Positions 36,483 to 45,042 of a DNA stretch of 64,000 bases are shown here, piece by piece. Numbering within the stretch: position 1 is the first letter of the stretch; each line of letters begins with the position of its first letter. The position numbers were made by a program, and so were the translations under genes. The DNA is from Methylobacter marinus A45 (GTDB taxonomy: Bacteria; Pseudomonadota; Gammaproteobacteria; Methylococcales; Methylomonadaceae). Location of the stretch: contig NZ_KB912877.1 in NCBI RefSeq assembly GCF_000383855.1, positions 3,948,728 through 4,012,727 of the forward strand, given 5' to 3'. Under the pieces are notes generated by a model. It did not search any database and was not told the DNA's origin. It saw nothing but the letters and a program-made list of their open reading frames with translations.

Positions 36483-37871
36483 ATGATTCGCATTTTTCAT
36501 CATCATATATCCAGAGCGTATCTCTCGCTGCTTGTGATTGAAGTATGTGTATTTTTTACCTCAATGTATTTCGGAAGTAATGTTCATTTTTTAAATACTG
36601 AATCCTGGGATACGGAACAGGATCTTACCGAGGCCAGTATTATCTTTTCGGGCTTGTTGACCCTGTCTTGCTCGGGCCTTGGCTTATATAGAAGAAGCTT
36701 AAGCTGGGATGACTACAATTTGATGGCTCGTACATGCATCAGTTTTATTATTGCGATTTTTGCAGTGGTTACGCTTTATTTTTTGGTGCCTGAGATTTTG
36801 ACGTCACGAAATATACTGATATATGCCTTGGTTTTTGCCTTTACCGGCATGATGATTACGCGGTTTTTATTTTACCGGTTCGCAAATATTGAACGGCTTC
36901 AAAAAAGGGTGCTGGTTATCGGCAGCGGTAAAAAAGCCCATAGCTTGATATCGCTTAATGAATCCTTTATCCATAAAGGTTTTATTATCGTCGGATTTAT
37001 CGCACTGGATGACGAAGTGCCGGCCGTGGATCAGTCGATGATAATCTCTCCGGACAAAGGCATTAATCAGGTGGCCGAGGAGTTTAGAGTGGATGAAATT
37101 GTCATCGCATTGGATGACAAACGCCGGGTCATGCCGGTTGACGATCTTCTGGATTGTAAAATGTCCGGTTTGACCATTATGGATATGATGGCTTTTTATG
37201 AACGTGAGAAAGGCATAATTTCCCTGGAGGACGTCTACCCAAGTTGGCTGGTGTTTTCAGACGGCTTTGCAAAAAGCGGTTTAAGGGCGTTAGGGAAGAG
37301 GTGCTTTGACCTGTCGGCAAGCTTGTTATTATTGGTGGTGTCCTGGCCTATTATGGTGCTGACGGCTTTGGCGATAATGCTGGAGAGCGGCTTTCGGGCG
37401 CCCGTGCTTTATCGACAGGTTCGGGTCGGGGAAAAAAACAAAAATTTCAATGTGCTCAAATTCAGGAGCATGAGCGTTGACGCGGAAAAAAACGGCGCGC
37501 AATGGGCGCGGCAACAGGATAGTCGGGTAACGCGGGTCGGTGGTTTCATCAGAAAATACCGGATAGATGAATTACCGCAGATATTCAACGTACTAAAAGG
37601 CCAGATGAGTTTTGTCGGTCCAAGGCCCGAACGGCCAGAGTTCGTTAAGGATTTTAACGAAAGGATCCCTTATTACCGGGAGCGACACCGCGTAAAGCCC
37701 GGAATCACCGGTTGGGCGCAATTGTGCTATCCCTATGGCGCGGATGAATACGATACAATTCAGAAACTGCAATACGACCTGTACTACGTTAAAAACTACA
37801 GCTTGTTTTTGGATATATCCATTATGATAAACACAGTCGAAGTGGTTTTATGGGGCAAAGGCGCAAGATAG
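36483..37871 (+). CDS. epsB: Undecaprenyl-phosphate sugar-1-phosphate transferase, EpsB type (XrtA system)
   Basis: This 462-residue protein is a polyprenyl-phosphate sugar transferase of the exosortase-associated EpsB group (TIGR03013-like). Four N-terminal membrane helices (to about 130) precede a Rossmann-like domain (VLVIGSGKKAHSL). The C-terminal bacterial sugar transferase domain has KRCFDLSASLLLLVV, VLKFRSMSVDAEK, RKYRIDELPQIFNVLKGQMS and FVGPRPERPEFV. It puts the first sugar phosphate onto undecaprenyl phosphate, starting the repeat unit. It is preceded by AAGGGGAC before its ATG. The gene sits apart from the glycosyltransferases, following a gap of more than 500 bp. Confidence 0.92.
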   Translation: MIRIFHHHISRAYLSLLVIEVCVFFTSMYFGSNVHFLNTESWDTEQDLTEASIIFSGLLTLSCSGLGLYRRSLSWDDYNLMARTCISFIIAIFAVVTLYFLVPEILTSRNILIYALVFAFTGMMITRFLFYRFANIERLQKRVLVIGSGKKAHSLISLNESFIHKGFIIVGFIALDDEVPAVDQSMIISPDKGINQVAEEFRVDEIVIALDDKRRVMPVDDLLDCKMSGLTIMDMMAFYEREKGIISLEDVYPSWLVFSDGFAKSGLRALGKRCFDLSASLLLLVVSWPIMVLTALAIMLESGFRAPVLYRQVRVGEKNKNFNVLKFRSMSVDAEKNGAQWARQQDSRVTRVGGFIRKYRIDELPQIFNVLKGQMSFVGPRPERPEFVKDFNERIPYYRERHRVKPGITGWAQLCYPYGADEYDTIQKLQYDLYYVKNYSLFLDISIMINTVEVVLWGKGAR

Positions 37872-38144
37872 GCCGATACAACAGAAACTGGCAAAACCTG
37901 CCGCCCCCTTGGCCAGCCCTTTAATTATTGCGCTCATCGAAAGCTATTACCGCTATTAATAATGCCGATTTAAGGCATGGATCATTCATGGATTTTTTAT
38001 CCGTGCGGGAGCATTTTATTGAATTAGGACAGTTCGCAATCTGTCTTTTATGGAAAATAAAGCCGCTTAGATGATAGGTTAGTTTCATTTAACCGGATGA
38101 CACCGATGCCGAGCATTGACAAAGTAATTGGAAAGGCAGATATC

Positions 38145-40130
38145 ATGCTTGAAACAAGAAAAAATATAATGAGATATAGCCAGTTAATAGCGATATTTGT
38201 AGTTATCATCATTATTAATTTTTTCGAGTTAACGCTGCTGAATTATAAATATGATTTGTTTACAGGGGGCTTTCTACAACCTTATTCATATAAAACGTTT
38301 TCCGACCGTTTAGTATTTATTACCACCGCTCTGTGGTTTGATTTTGCCTTGTTTGGGCTCGCGGCGGGATTATGGTTTTATATAGCCAATAAGCTAAAAA
38401 AAAATAAATTACTGATCGCCTATAATTTTATTATTACCAGTTTATTACTGATGGGAATCTGGCTTAATTTTAAGTTTAAGGTTCTTTCCTATTTTAACGA
38501 TACTTTAAACCTCACCTTAATCAGGCATTTGGGCGGAGGCAGCATAACGAAGGCGGTGTTTTATGCCAGTGATGAACTGGCCTTGTATATAGGAATAATC
38601 ACCGTTGTCATAGCCGCGTTTATTTTTAGCATGAAAATGCTAAATAAAAGCAGTTTTATGATCGAATTGCCCAGCCAACATACCTCGCAAGCTGATAATC
38701 GCGCACTGCTGGCTTTGATTGCCGTGCTGACCCCTCTGCTGACTTTCATTGTGTCCAATGCCGATGCGTTAAGGTATGGATTGAGCAAAAAAACCTCTTA
38801 TGCGCTCATTAGCCAAGGGTTGGATAAACTATCGGATATCGATTTCGACGGCTTCGGTATTTTTTCCTATCCGAAGGACAATGCGGTGTTTAATGCCGAT
38901 ATTTATCCCGGGGCGCTGGATATTCCGGGCAATGGGATTGATGAAGACGGTTTTCTGGGGGATGCGGTGCAGGCTGTCCGGCAGCAGGATGGATTAGCCG
39001 AAATAGCACCGCAAAAAGGCAAGCACATTGTTCTGATCGTATTGGAGAGCGCGCGGGCCGATTTGCTGGAAAAGAAAATTGACGGTGATTACATAGCCCC
39101 CACGTTAAGGACTATAGCCGACCGTGGCTCGGCCATAAAATACGCCTATAGCCATACAGGCTATACCACGACTTCCATAAGAGCGATTTTTAACAGAAGC
39201 TTGGTTAGGGATCACGCCAGAATAACATTGATTGATTTTCTTCAGTCCGCAGGCTACCAGCTCTCGATTATATCCGGACAGGATGAGTCTTTTGGCAATG
39301 TAGCGTCAGACGTGGGCATGAAAAACGAAGGGATTTATTACTTTGATGCCCGGACCGCAATCGATGATCGGGTTTTCCCCAGCAAGGAACAGGGGAGTTT
39401 GCGTCTTAGCGAGGAGCGCGTTATAGAACAGTTTCAGTCACACATGAATGAGCTGGATTTTAGCCAGCCCCAATTCATCTATCTGAATATACAGGCGGCG
39501 CATTTCCCTTATACGCATCCCAAAATGAAAAAACGGCTTACCGACAAGTTAATCCCACGATCTGAAATCAATATAGAAAACAGGGACTGGCTTGCAATCA
39601 CTTACTGGAATGCGATAGCCAGTGCCGATTGGGCGGTCAAACAGGTCCTGGATGCGTTTAAGGACAGAAAGCTGCTTGATAATGTCACTTTCATGATCCT
39701 GGGCGATCATGGCGAATCCTTGTTTGAGGATGAGTTTCTCGGGCACGGCCATGCGATCAATGATTCGCAGACAAAAATACCATTAATAATCAATGATTCC
39801 CATGTTTTCGCCGATCAGGCAATAGGACAAGTGGATGTCGCGGAAATCGTAATCCGCTCCGCGCTCGGGTTAACGAATGCATGGGCCGATAACGGCAAGC
39901 CGGTCTTTCAAATAGTCGGAACGTTATCCCAGCCTTTGTTGATCGCGCATATAAAACAGGGCGGAGTGCGCACGGTATTTGATTTCCGTTCCGAGCAGGT
40001 TTTCCTGAGCGATTTACAATTATGGAAACCATATAAGGAAGCCTTGTTGGAGCCTGTCCATAAGTCAAGAGTGGAGTCTCTGATCAGGGAGTGGGAGGCG
40101 TTGCGCTGGCAGGAGGCGGAAAGTTTATAA
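38145..40130 (+). CDS. Sulfatase-fold membrane transferase/hydrolase
   Basis: I prefer ATG 38145, 7 bp after GGAAAGG, over the upstream ATG 38097 that has no binding site. The 661-residue protein has about five membrane helices (to about residue 205) followed by an extracytoplasmic sulfatase-like domain. Motifs are VLIVLESARADLLEKK, HTGYTTTSIRAIFN (a Thr in the nucleophile position, as in phosphoethanolamine and lipoteichoic acid transferases rather than Cys/Ser sulfatases), and MILGDHGESLFEDEFLGHGH (metal site). It probably transfers a phospho-group to surface glycan or lipid. Confidence 0.8.
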   Translation: MLETRKNIMRYSQLIAIFVVIIIINFFELTLLNYKYDLFTGGFLQPYSYKTFSDRLVFITTALWFDFALFGLAAGLWFYIANKLKKNKLLIAYNFIITSLLLMGIWLNFKFKVLSYFNDTLNLTLIRHLGGGSITKAVFYASDELALYIGIITVVIAAFIFSMKMLNKSSFMIELPSQHTSQADNRALLALIAVLTPLLTFIVSNADALRYGLSKKTSYALISQGLDKLSDIDFDGFGIFSYPKDNAVFNADIYPGALDIPGNGIDEDGFLGDAVQAVRQQDGLAEIAPQKGKHIVLIVLESARADLLEKKIDGDYIAPTLRTIADRGSAIKYAYSHTGYTTTSIRAIFNRSLVRDHARITLIDFLQSAGYQLSIISGQDESFGNVASDVGMKNEGIYYFDARTAIDDRVFPSKEQGSLRLSEERVIEQFQSHMNELDFSQPQFIYLNIQAAHFPYTHPKMKKRLTDKLIPRSEINIENRDWLAITYWNAIASADWAVKQVLDAFKDRKLLDNVTFMILGDHGESLFEDEFLGHGHAINDSQTKIPLIINDSHVFADQAIGQVDVAEIVIRSALGLTNAWADNGKPVFQIVGTLSQPLLIAHIKQGGVRTVFDFRSEQVFLSDLQLWKPYKEALLEPVHKSRVESLIREWEALRWQEAESL

Positions 40131-40178
40131 ACCTCGGCCTGGTGAATAGCGCGCGAAAATGAGGTTAATTATTCGCGA

Positions 40179-40198
40179 ATTTTTCATGAGTGAAAAAT
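40179..40198. terminator. Possible bidirectional hairpin between convergent genes
   Basis: ATTTTTCA at 40179-40186 and its reverse complement at 40191-40198 flank a TGAG loop, in the gap between the sulfatase-fold gene and the convergent acyltransferase gene. The T- and A-rich arms could act as a weak terminator in both directions. The stem is short and overlaps the acyltransferase stop codon. Confidence 0.35.
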
Positions 40199-41359
40199 CA
40201 GGCGCAGTCTTCGATCGATCCGGCTGAGAATAAAGGCAAAGAGCGTGGAAAAGAACAGACTGGCCAGGGCGGTCAGATTATCTATCCACCAGACGTTATA
40301 CGTTTCGGCAAAGCTATGAAAGGGCGTTCTCAAAAAGCCATTGACCATGAATAAATGGAAGGAAAGATCGCCAAAGAAAATCAGCAGGGCAACCATGGCC
40401 GACTGTTGTAACCGGGAGTTGAATGCGGCTATGAAGACTATCAGGATTAAAACGGTGAAAGTCAGGTCGGAAATCAGCCAGGCATAGCTATTGACCATGG
40501 CCATCGCAAACAGAGCAAAAGACAGCACGACGTATATGGCGGGGATCTTTATGCTTTCCCGCGCGCCTACGTACACCCCCAGGCATATGACGGGGACATG
40601 GCCGAATATCATATAGTTTATATTCATGTCGTTGGCAATAAGGAACGGATTGAGAAGCCGCTCCAGACAGATGAAGGCGATACCGGTAAGAATAAGAAAT
40701 TTAACGCGGAATTTTTGAAACAGTTTTAAAAAAAGCGGATAAAACAGATAAAACTGGAAAATAAAAGGTAAAAACCACCAGGGACCGACAGGCATCAAGG
40801 CCTGCCTGGGTATGAAATTCGATATCAATAACGCTTTCCAGAGCAGACTGTTCCAGTAAAACACTTTTTCATCCGACATGAATGCCGCCTTCACCAGGCC
40901 CAGGAGTATATAAATACTGAGGCAGAGCAAAAAAGACAGGTAAATCTTGAACAGCCTGCCTTTGAAGAAATCGCCAAAAACCAGCGGTTCTTTATTGTAT
41001 TTCCTGGTCAAGCCGTAAGCGCTGAAAAAAATGAATATCTGGACGCCATAATGGCCAAAATAAGTGAATGTCGCCCGCAATAACTCAGCCGGATGGCTCT
41101 GAACGGTTTGATAAAATCTCCAGGAAGTCTGAGCCTGAAAGCTGAATTCATTTTCTCCGATAATGGGCGTCAGATTATGAAAAAAATTATGCAAGACGAT
41201 TAAAAGAATGCCCACGCCCTTGAGTATCAGCGTCTGTTCCTTGGTAAAGTGGGGCGATTGTATTGTCCATTTATCTTCCAATAGGGCTTTCATACCGGTT
41301 TTAATGTCCGAAGTAAAAAACAATGCCAGCTCTATGTCATGTACTGGTTCAGTCTTCAA
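40184..41359 (-). CDS. Acyltransferase family 3 membrane protein
   Basis: This 391-residue protein has the multi-helix pattern of acyltransferase family 3 (OafA/NodX type). After a cytoplasmic N-terminus, helix 1 carries LIVLHNFFHN, where the conserved His lies, and later FFSAYGLTRKYNK, MPVGPWWFLPFIFQFY and VICLGVYVGARE. It may O-acetylate a surface glycan or other molecule using acyl-CoA or a related donor. Met23 (MKALLEDKW) is an alternative start. Its first codons overlap the end of epsI by 11 bp, so it is coupled to the exosortase genes. Confidence 0.82.
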   Translation of the reverse strand: MKTEPVHDIELALFFTSDIKTGMKALLEDKWTIQSPHFTKEQTLILKGVGILLIVLHNFFHNLTPIIGENEFSFQAQTSWRFYQTVQSHPAELLRATFTYFGHYGVQIFIFFSAYGLTRKYNKEPLVFGDFFKGRLFKIYLSFLLCLSIYILLGLVKAAFMSDEKVFYWNSLLWKALLISNFIPRQALMPVGPWWFLPFIFQFYLFYPLFLKLFQKFRVKFLILTGIAFICLERLLNPFLIANDMNINYMIFGHVPVICLGVYVGARESIKIPAIYVVLSFALFAMAMVNSYAWLISDLTFTVLILIVFIAAFNSRLQQSAMVALLIFFGDLSFHLFMVNGFLRTPFHSFAETYNVWWIDNLTALASLFFSTLFAFILSRIDRRLRLIFHS

Positions 41360-41984
41360 GCTTCGATGAAGAATTGTTTTCGAAGCTATCGATCGCCTCC
41401 GAGAGGATCATTGCCGCGTTGGTGCTGTTGAATGAGGCGCTCGGAGCGGTATCGGTGTCCGATACATAAAACAGCGTGATGGGGTTTCTGGCGCTAACGA
41501 GCAGGTTAAGTGAATCCATGAGCTGATGAGCAATGGGATCGTCAATAAACTTGCCATCGTATAAAAAAGCATAGGCAACAAAACCATAACCATTGCTGTT
41601 TCGTAGCAGGTTGACAGGTATGTCTCGTGTGCCTGTCAACACAACGCTTTTTTCCCTTCTGAGATCGCGGCCATATGACACCGCAAGCTCAGGATGGTGA
41701 TAAAGACGTTTATGATCGTAAGAACGCGCCGCGAATAGCTGGACTTTATGCCCTTGTTTATCGGTATAAACACGCTCAATCCAGTCCTCGGTGCCAAAAA
41801 CATCCATCCCCCAGCCGGGATTGCGAGTAGTTGGTTGCGAGGTAAAGTCATTAAGGACAAGGTCTATTTGAGCTACCGACTTGCCATCGTCCGTTTTCAA
41901 TTCCAGATAGCTGTGAATAATGGTTGGAATAAGCGGCAGCACCAGAAGCAGCGCGACAATCGGGGCATAGCGTGAGGAAATCAT
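41349..41984 (-). CDS. epsI: Exosortase-associated protein EpsI
   Basis: This 211-residue protein has one N-terminal membrane helix (about 8-26) and an extracytoplasmic EpsI/DUF3485 domain, with the pattern TTRNPGWGMDVFGTEDWIERV, LFAARSYDHKRLYHHPELA and TGTRDIPVNLLRN. EpsI-like domains are found either fused to exosortase or as separate proteins, as here; the function is assumed to support exosortase. Its start overlaps the exosortase stop by 4 bp (ATGA). Confidence 0.88.
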   Translation of the reverse strand: MISSRYAPIVALLLVLPLIPTIIHSYLELKTDDGKSVAQIDLVLNDFTSQPTTRNPGWGMDVFGTEDWIERVYTDKQGHKVQLFAARSYDHKRLYHHPELAVSYGRDLRREKSVVLTGTRDIPVNLLRNSNGYGFVAYAFLYDGKFIDDPIAHQLMDSLNLLVSARNPITLFYVSDTDTAPSASFNSTNAAMILSEAIDSFENNSSSKLED

Positions 41985-42856
41985 TGCGGAGCCTCGGCAG
42001 AAATCGGGGGCTGTCCCAGCCAGAAAATAACGGGGAGCGCTATGGCAAATGTCAATAATCCTGACATTTCGTGCGCCGATGTTTCCAGAATATCAAGGCC
42101 AAACGCGTTAACGAGCAGGGTCAGCGCCAGAACTCTAACGACATTGACGCCAATGGCGAGCGGAACGGCAATCAGCAGCACCAGTATTTTTCTGAGCATG
42201 TCATGACAATAATAAGCGGTCATTATGGCAACCGTAACGGTGGCGTAGAGCGTGGAAAACCCGCTGCATGCATCCGCAACCTGCAGCGTGCCATGCTCCA
42301 ATTCGATTAAGGTTTCCCTGGAATAAGCCGGTATTCCGAGTATATGCAACAGCCAGGTGGCGCTGTCAGTGGCGATATAACGGAGTATCAGGTGCAAGGA
42401 TTCGGTGAAAACCAGGGGAATGGGCAAAGTCAGGAACAGCATTCCCAAAGGGAATAATATGGCGGCTGTTCTTTTGGTGCCTAAAAATAACAAGGAGAAG
42501 CCGGGCAGCGACAAAAAAAAGGCAACCGCCGACAGCAGTTGTGAATGAATGCCTGTATCCAGCATATGCAGGGTCAGCGTGGGGAATAGAACAGCGAATC
42601 CCCACGGGTTTGAACTACGTGGCAGATGGCTGCATTTCTGCAGTTCCCTATGGACGAGATAAAGCACAACCGCCGCAATAAGAAGGCTATGGCCATTATG
42701 CCAGACGCCCATTGTCCAGCGTTCCCAAAGCCATGCCAGTGTCGGGGCGTATAAAACAATCAATTGTAGGGAGACCAGCCAGAGTATCCATGAGTGCCTG
42801 GATTCCAAAGCGATATCACAATTGGCGCGGTGGGTGTTTAGAGTGTGACTGTTCAT
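41981..42856 (-). CDS. Exosortase (PEP-CTERM sorting transpeptidase)
   Basis: This 291-residue membrane protein has about eight hydrophobic helices and the exosortase active-site residues: Cys197 in VADACSGFSTLYA, Arg241 in IGVNVVRVLAL and His262 in SAHEMSG. It would cleave the C-terminal PEP-CTERM signal of exported proteins in the inner membrane. Unlike many exosortase A proteins it has no fused EpsI domain; EpsI is the next gene. I do not assign the subtype, because a canonical XrtA gene may sit just left of the window with the amidotransferase. Confidence 0.9.
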   Translation of the reverse strand: MNSHTLNTHRANCDIALESRHSWILWLVSLQLIVLYAPTLAWLWERWTMGVWHNGHSLLIAAVVLYLVHRELQKCSHLPRSSNPWGFAVLFPTLTLHMLDTGIHSQLLSAVAFFLSLPGFSLLFLGTKRTAAILFPLGMLFLTLPIPLVFTESLHLILRYIATDSATWLLHILGIPAYSRETLIELEHGTLQVADACSGFSTLYATVTVAIMTAYYCHDMLRKILVLLIAVPLAIGVNVVRVLALTLLVNAFGLDILETSAHEMSGLLTFAIALPVIFWLGQPPISAEAPQ

Positions 42857-43315
42857 TGCTATTCTACCTGCTTTAAAGAGTTATCTAAAACCGGAAACCA
42901 TCCGTATGGCGCATAGCGTTGGCAAGTCTTAATGCTTTATTTGGCAGGTATTCAGGAACGTAAATTTTATGATTCCCGTAACCGGCTTGCCTTTCCGTCC
43001 CTCTTCGGCGTTGCCTACAGGAATATAGGCAAGGGGCGTGAACACGACTGCATGGACAGGAGCAGAAAGCCAGCCTCAATCGCGGGTCCTGTTTCATTCC
43101 CTTTTCTTTTTTATTTTATGTCGCCTGATTTGACCAGTATTTTGAGCAAAAAATCAGCATTCGATAATTCCCAGGTTCAGCCTTCGCTGCCGCGTATCCC
43201 TTTGAATGTTGGTTATCAGTGTAAAATCATGACATTAGCTTTTAAATAAAAAGTATCGAGAAATGCTCGTTTACTGACTTGGATCAAGAAGAGTTCGGAT
43301 ACGTTTACCCCTGGC
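42857..43315. other. Gap between prsR and exosortase gene, with repeat copy
   Basis: This 459-bp interval lies between two genes on the same strand and holds one copy of an approximate interspersed repeat (42954-43101). It should also carry the exosortase promoter. No sigma-54-like site was found on the minus strand here. Confidence 0.4.
42954..43101. repeat. Interspersed repeat, copy A
   Basis: Starting with AGGAACGTAAATTTTATGAT, this block shares about 80 percent of its first 48 bases with 44884-44932. It also shares the closing segment CAATCGCGGGT with CATTCCC shortly after. It contains a TTGCCTA/TAGGCAA inverted repeat near its middle. The two copies flank prsR. Confidence 0.55.
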
Positions 43316-44671
43316 TTATTCATTAATCTGAATGTCGTATTTATCGAATAACGTGTACAGTGTCGGGCGCGTTACGCCGAGCAATTTGGCGGCATTTGAG
43401 ATATTGTTATTGGCATAGGTTAGCGCTCTTTTGATCGCTGTCGTTTCCGCGGTTTCCCGCACCTCTCTTAAATTAAGCGGTATTAAATTGTCGCTATCCT
43501 GCTCCATTTCGAGATCTTCAAGCGTTACCGCTGGTCCATCCGCCATGATGACGGCCCGTTTGACCTTGTTTTCAAGTTCGCGGATATTTCCCGGCCATGG
43601 GTAAGATTCAATCGCATGGACAGCTTCCTTGCTGAAGCCTTTTAATTTCTTGCCGTTTAATTGGCTGTAACGGTTCAATAATGCGGTGGCGATTGTGATG
43701 GCATCGCCCTCACGTTCTCGCAGGGGCGGGATATTGATTGATATTTCACTGATTCGATAATATAAATCACTGCGGAATCTGCCTTCATCTATCAATGCTT
43801 GCAGGTTCTGATGCGTCGCGCAGATAATGCGCACATCGACCGGAATCTCTTTCCTTCCTCCAATGCGCTCTATAGTTCTTTCCTGCAGGAAGCGCAATAA
43901 CTTGGCCTGTAATGAAAAAGGCAAATCGCCTATCTCATCAAGCAGGAAAGTGCCCTTATCGGCATATTCGATTTTGCCTTTTGTTTGCGTGACCGCGCCG
44001 GTGAACGCGCCTTTTTCGTAGCCAAAAAGTTCGCTTTCAAGCAGGTTTTCGGGAATGGCCGCGCAGTTTATCGCAATAAAAGGCTGATCGGCGCGGCTGC
44101 TTAAGCCATGGATGGCCTTGGCCAGTATTTCCTTGCCCGTACCGCTTTCGCCCAGTAATAAAATACTGGCACTGGTAGGCGCGGTCTTTTCTACTACCCG
44201 GGAAAGTTCCTGCATTTTGCGGCTGGAGGCGATGATGCCGGCCAAAGGTTCTTGTGTTTTTTGCCGCAGTTTTATGTATTCCTGCTCCAGTTGATTTAGA
44301 TGGCAGGCCCTGTCGATGATCATGCGCAGCACGTCAATATCGATCGGTTTTTGGTAAAAATCATAAGCCCCCATTGCGACCGCGCGAACAGCATTCTCCC
44401 GGTCGTCGTTGCCGGTGACGACGATGACCTTGGTGGCGGGCGCGATGCTCAGTATTTCGTCAAGCGTGGCAAGCCCCGCGCTGGCGTTGGCCGGATCAGG
44501 GGGCAGACCCAGGTCAAGCGTTACTACACCCGGGTTATACCGCCGGATGGCTGCAATCGCTTCGTTCTGGTCACTGGCGATAACAGTCTGGTAGTTTTCA
44601 AAGCACCATTTCAGCTGTTTTTGCAATCCGGGATCATCTTCTACAATGAGTAAAACGTTATTGTTGTCCAA
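43316..44671 (-). CDS. prsR: PEP-CTERM-associated response regulator PrsR
   Basis: I start at TTG 44671, preceded by GAGAGGGTG, giving 451 residues, the usual length of PrsR. A longer frame to 44848 reads into a repeat. The receiver domain has acidic EDD at 11-13 and the phospho-acceptor Asp53 (VTLDLGLP). The sigma-54 interaction AAA domain shows Walker A LLLGESGTGKE, GAFTGA-type EKGAFTGAVTQTKG, and LLDEIGDLP. The C-terminal Fis-type helix-turn-helix is NISNAAKLLGVTRPTLY. It should bind near PEP-CTERM gene promoters and open sigma-54 RNA polymerase complexes; PrsK is the likely partner. Confidence 0.92.
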   Translation of the reverse strand: MDNNNVLLIVEDDPGLQKQLKWCFENYQTVIASDQNEAIAAIRRYNPGVVTLDLGLPPDPANASAGLATLDEILSIAPATKVIVVTGNDDRENAVRAVAMGAYDFYQKPIDIDVLRMIIDRACHLNQLEQEYIKLRQKTQEPLAGIIASSRKMQELSRVVEKTAPTSASILLLGESGTGKEILAKAIHGLSSRADQPFIAINCAAIPENLLESELFGYEKGAFTGAVTQTKGKIEYADKGTFLLDEIGDLPFSLQAKLLRFLQERTIERIGGRKEIPVDVRIICATHQNLQALIDEGRFRSDLYYRISEISINIPPLREREGDAITIATALLNRYSQLNGKKLKGFSKEAVHAIESYPWPGNIRELENKVKRAVIMADGPAVTLEDLEMEQDSDNLIPLNLREVRETAETTAIKRALTYANNNISNAAKLLGVTRPTLYTLFDKYDIQINE

Positions 44672-45042
44672 CTTATCACCCTCTCTATTGGTATTAAGCA
44701 ATCGCGAAATGCAGATCCAGGAATAATCAAAAAATAATTTCCGCCTCTTGCTCCTTTTCCAGCCCGGATGCCGAGCAGGAAGCAGGCAATGCAGGAGCGG
44801 TAAGCCATGCCTGGTGCGCGCCCTCCAGACGCAATGCATGTTCTGCATTGATTAACGCAGTGATCGCCGACAGGGCCGGGGAGAGGAACGTGAATTTTAC
44901 AGTTCCCGCAACCGGCCTGGCTTTCCGTCCTATGTGTTGCGCAAACAGTTACCTCACCTTCCATGCGTCGTGAGCATGAACATAAATCCTGCCCCAATCG
45001 CGGGTTTTATTGCATTCCCGCTCCTACAATGCTCGGGTTATT
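44672..45042. other. Gap between prsK and prsR, with repeat copy
   Basis: Two-component partners are usually tightly linked, but 371 bp lie between the prsK stop and the prsR start. The gap is largely taken by a copy of the interspersed repeat (44884-45019) also found beyond prsR. The arrangement suggests a later insertion. Confidence 0.45.
44884..45019. repeat. Interspersed repeat, copy B
   Basis: It begins AGGAACGTGAATTTTACAGT and ends CGGGTTTTATTGCATTCCC, aligning with copy A at 42954-43101. The middle differs in length and sequence. The stem GCGGGAATG with its partner CCCGC near its end suggests a structured unit. Confidence 0.55.

Noticed and set aside
44672-44848. Extension of prsR to an upstream start at 44848
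   Set aside because: Added residues look random and the Shine-Dalgarno-like sequence fits TTG 44671, which also gives the usual family length.
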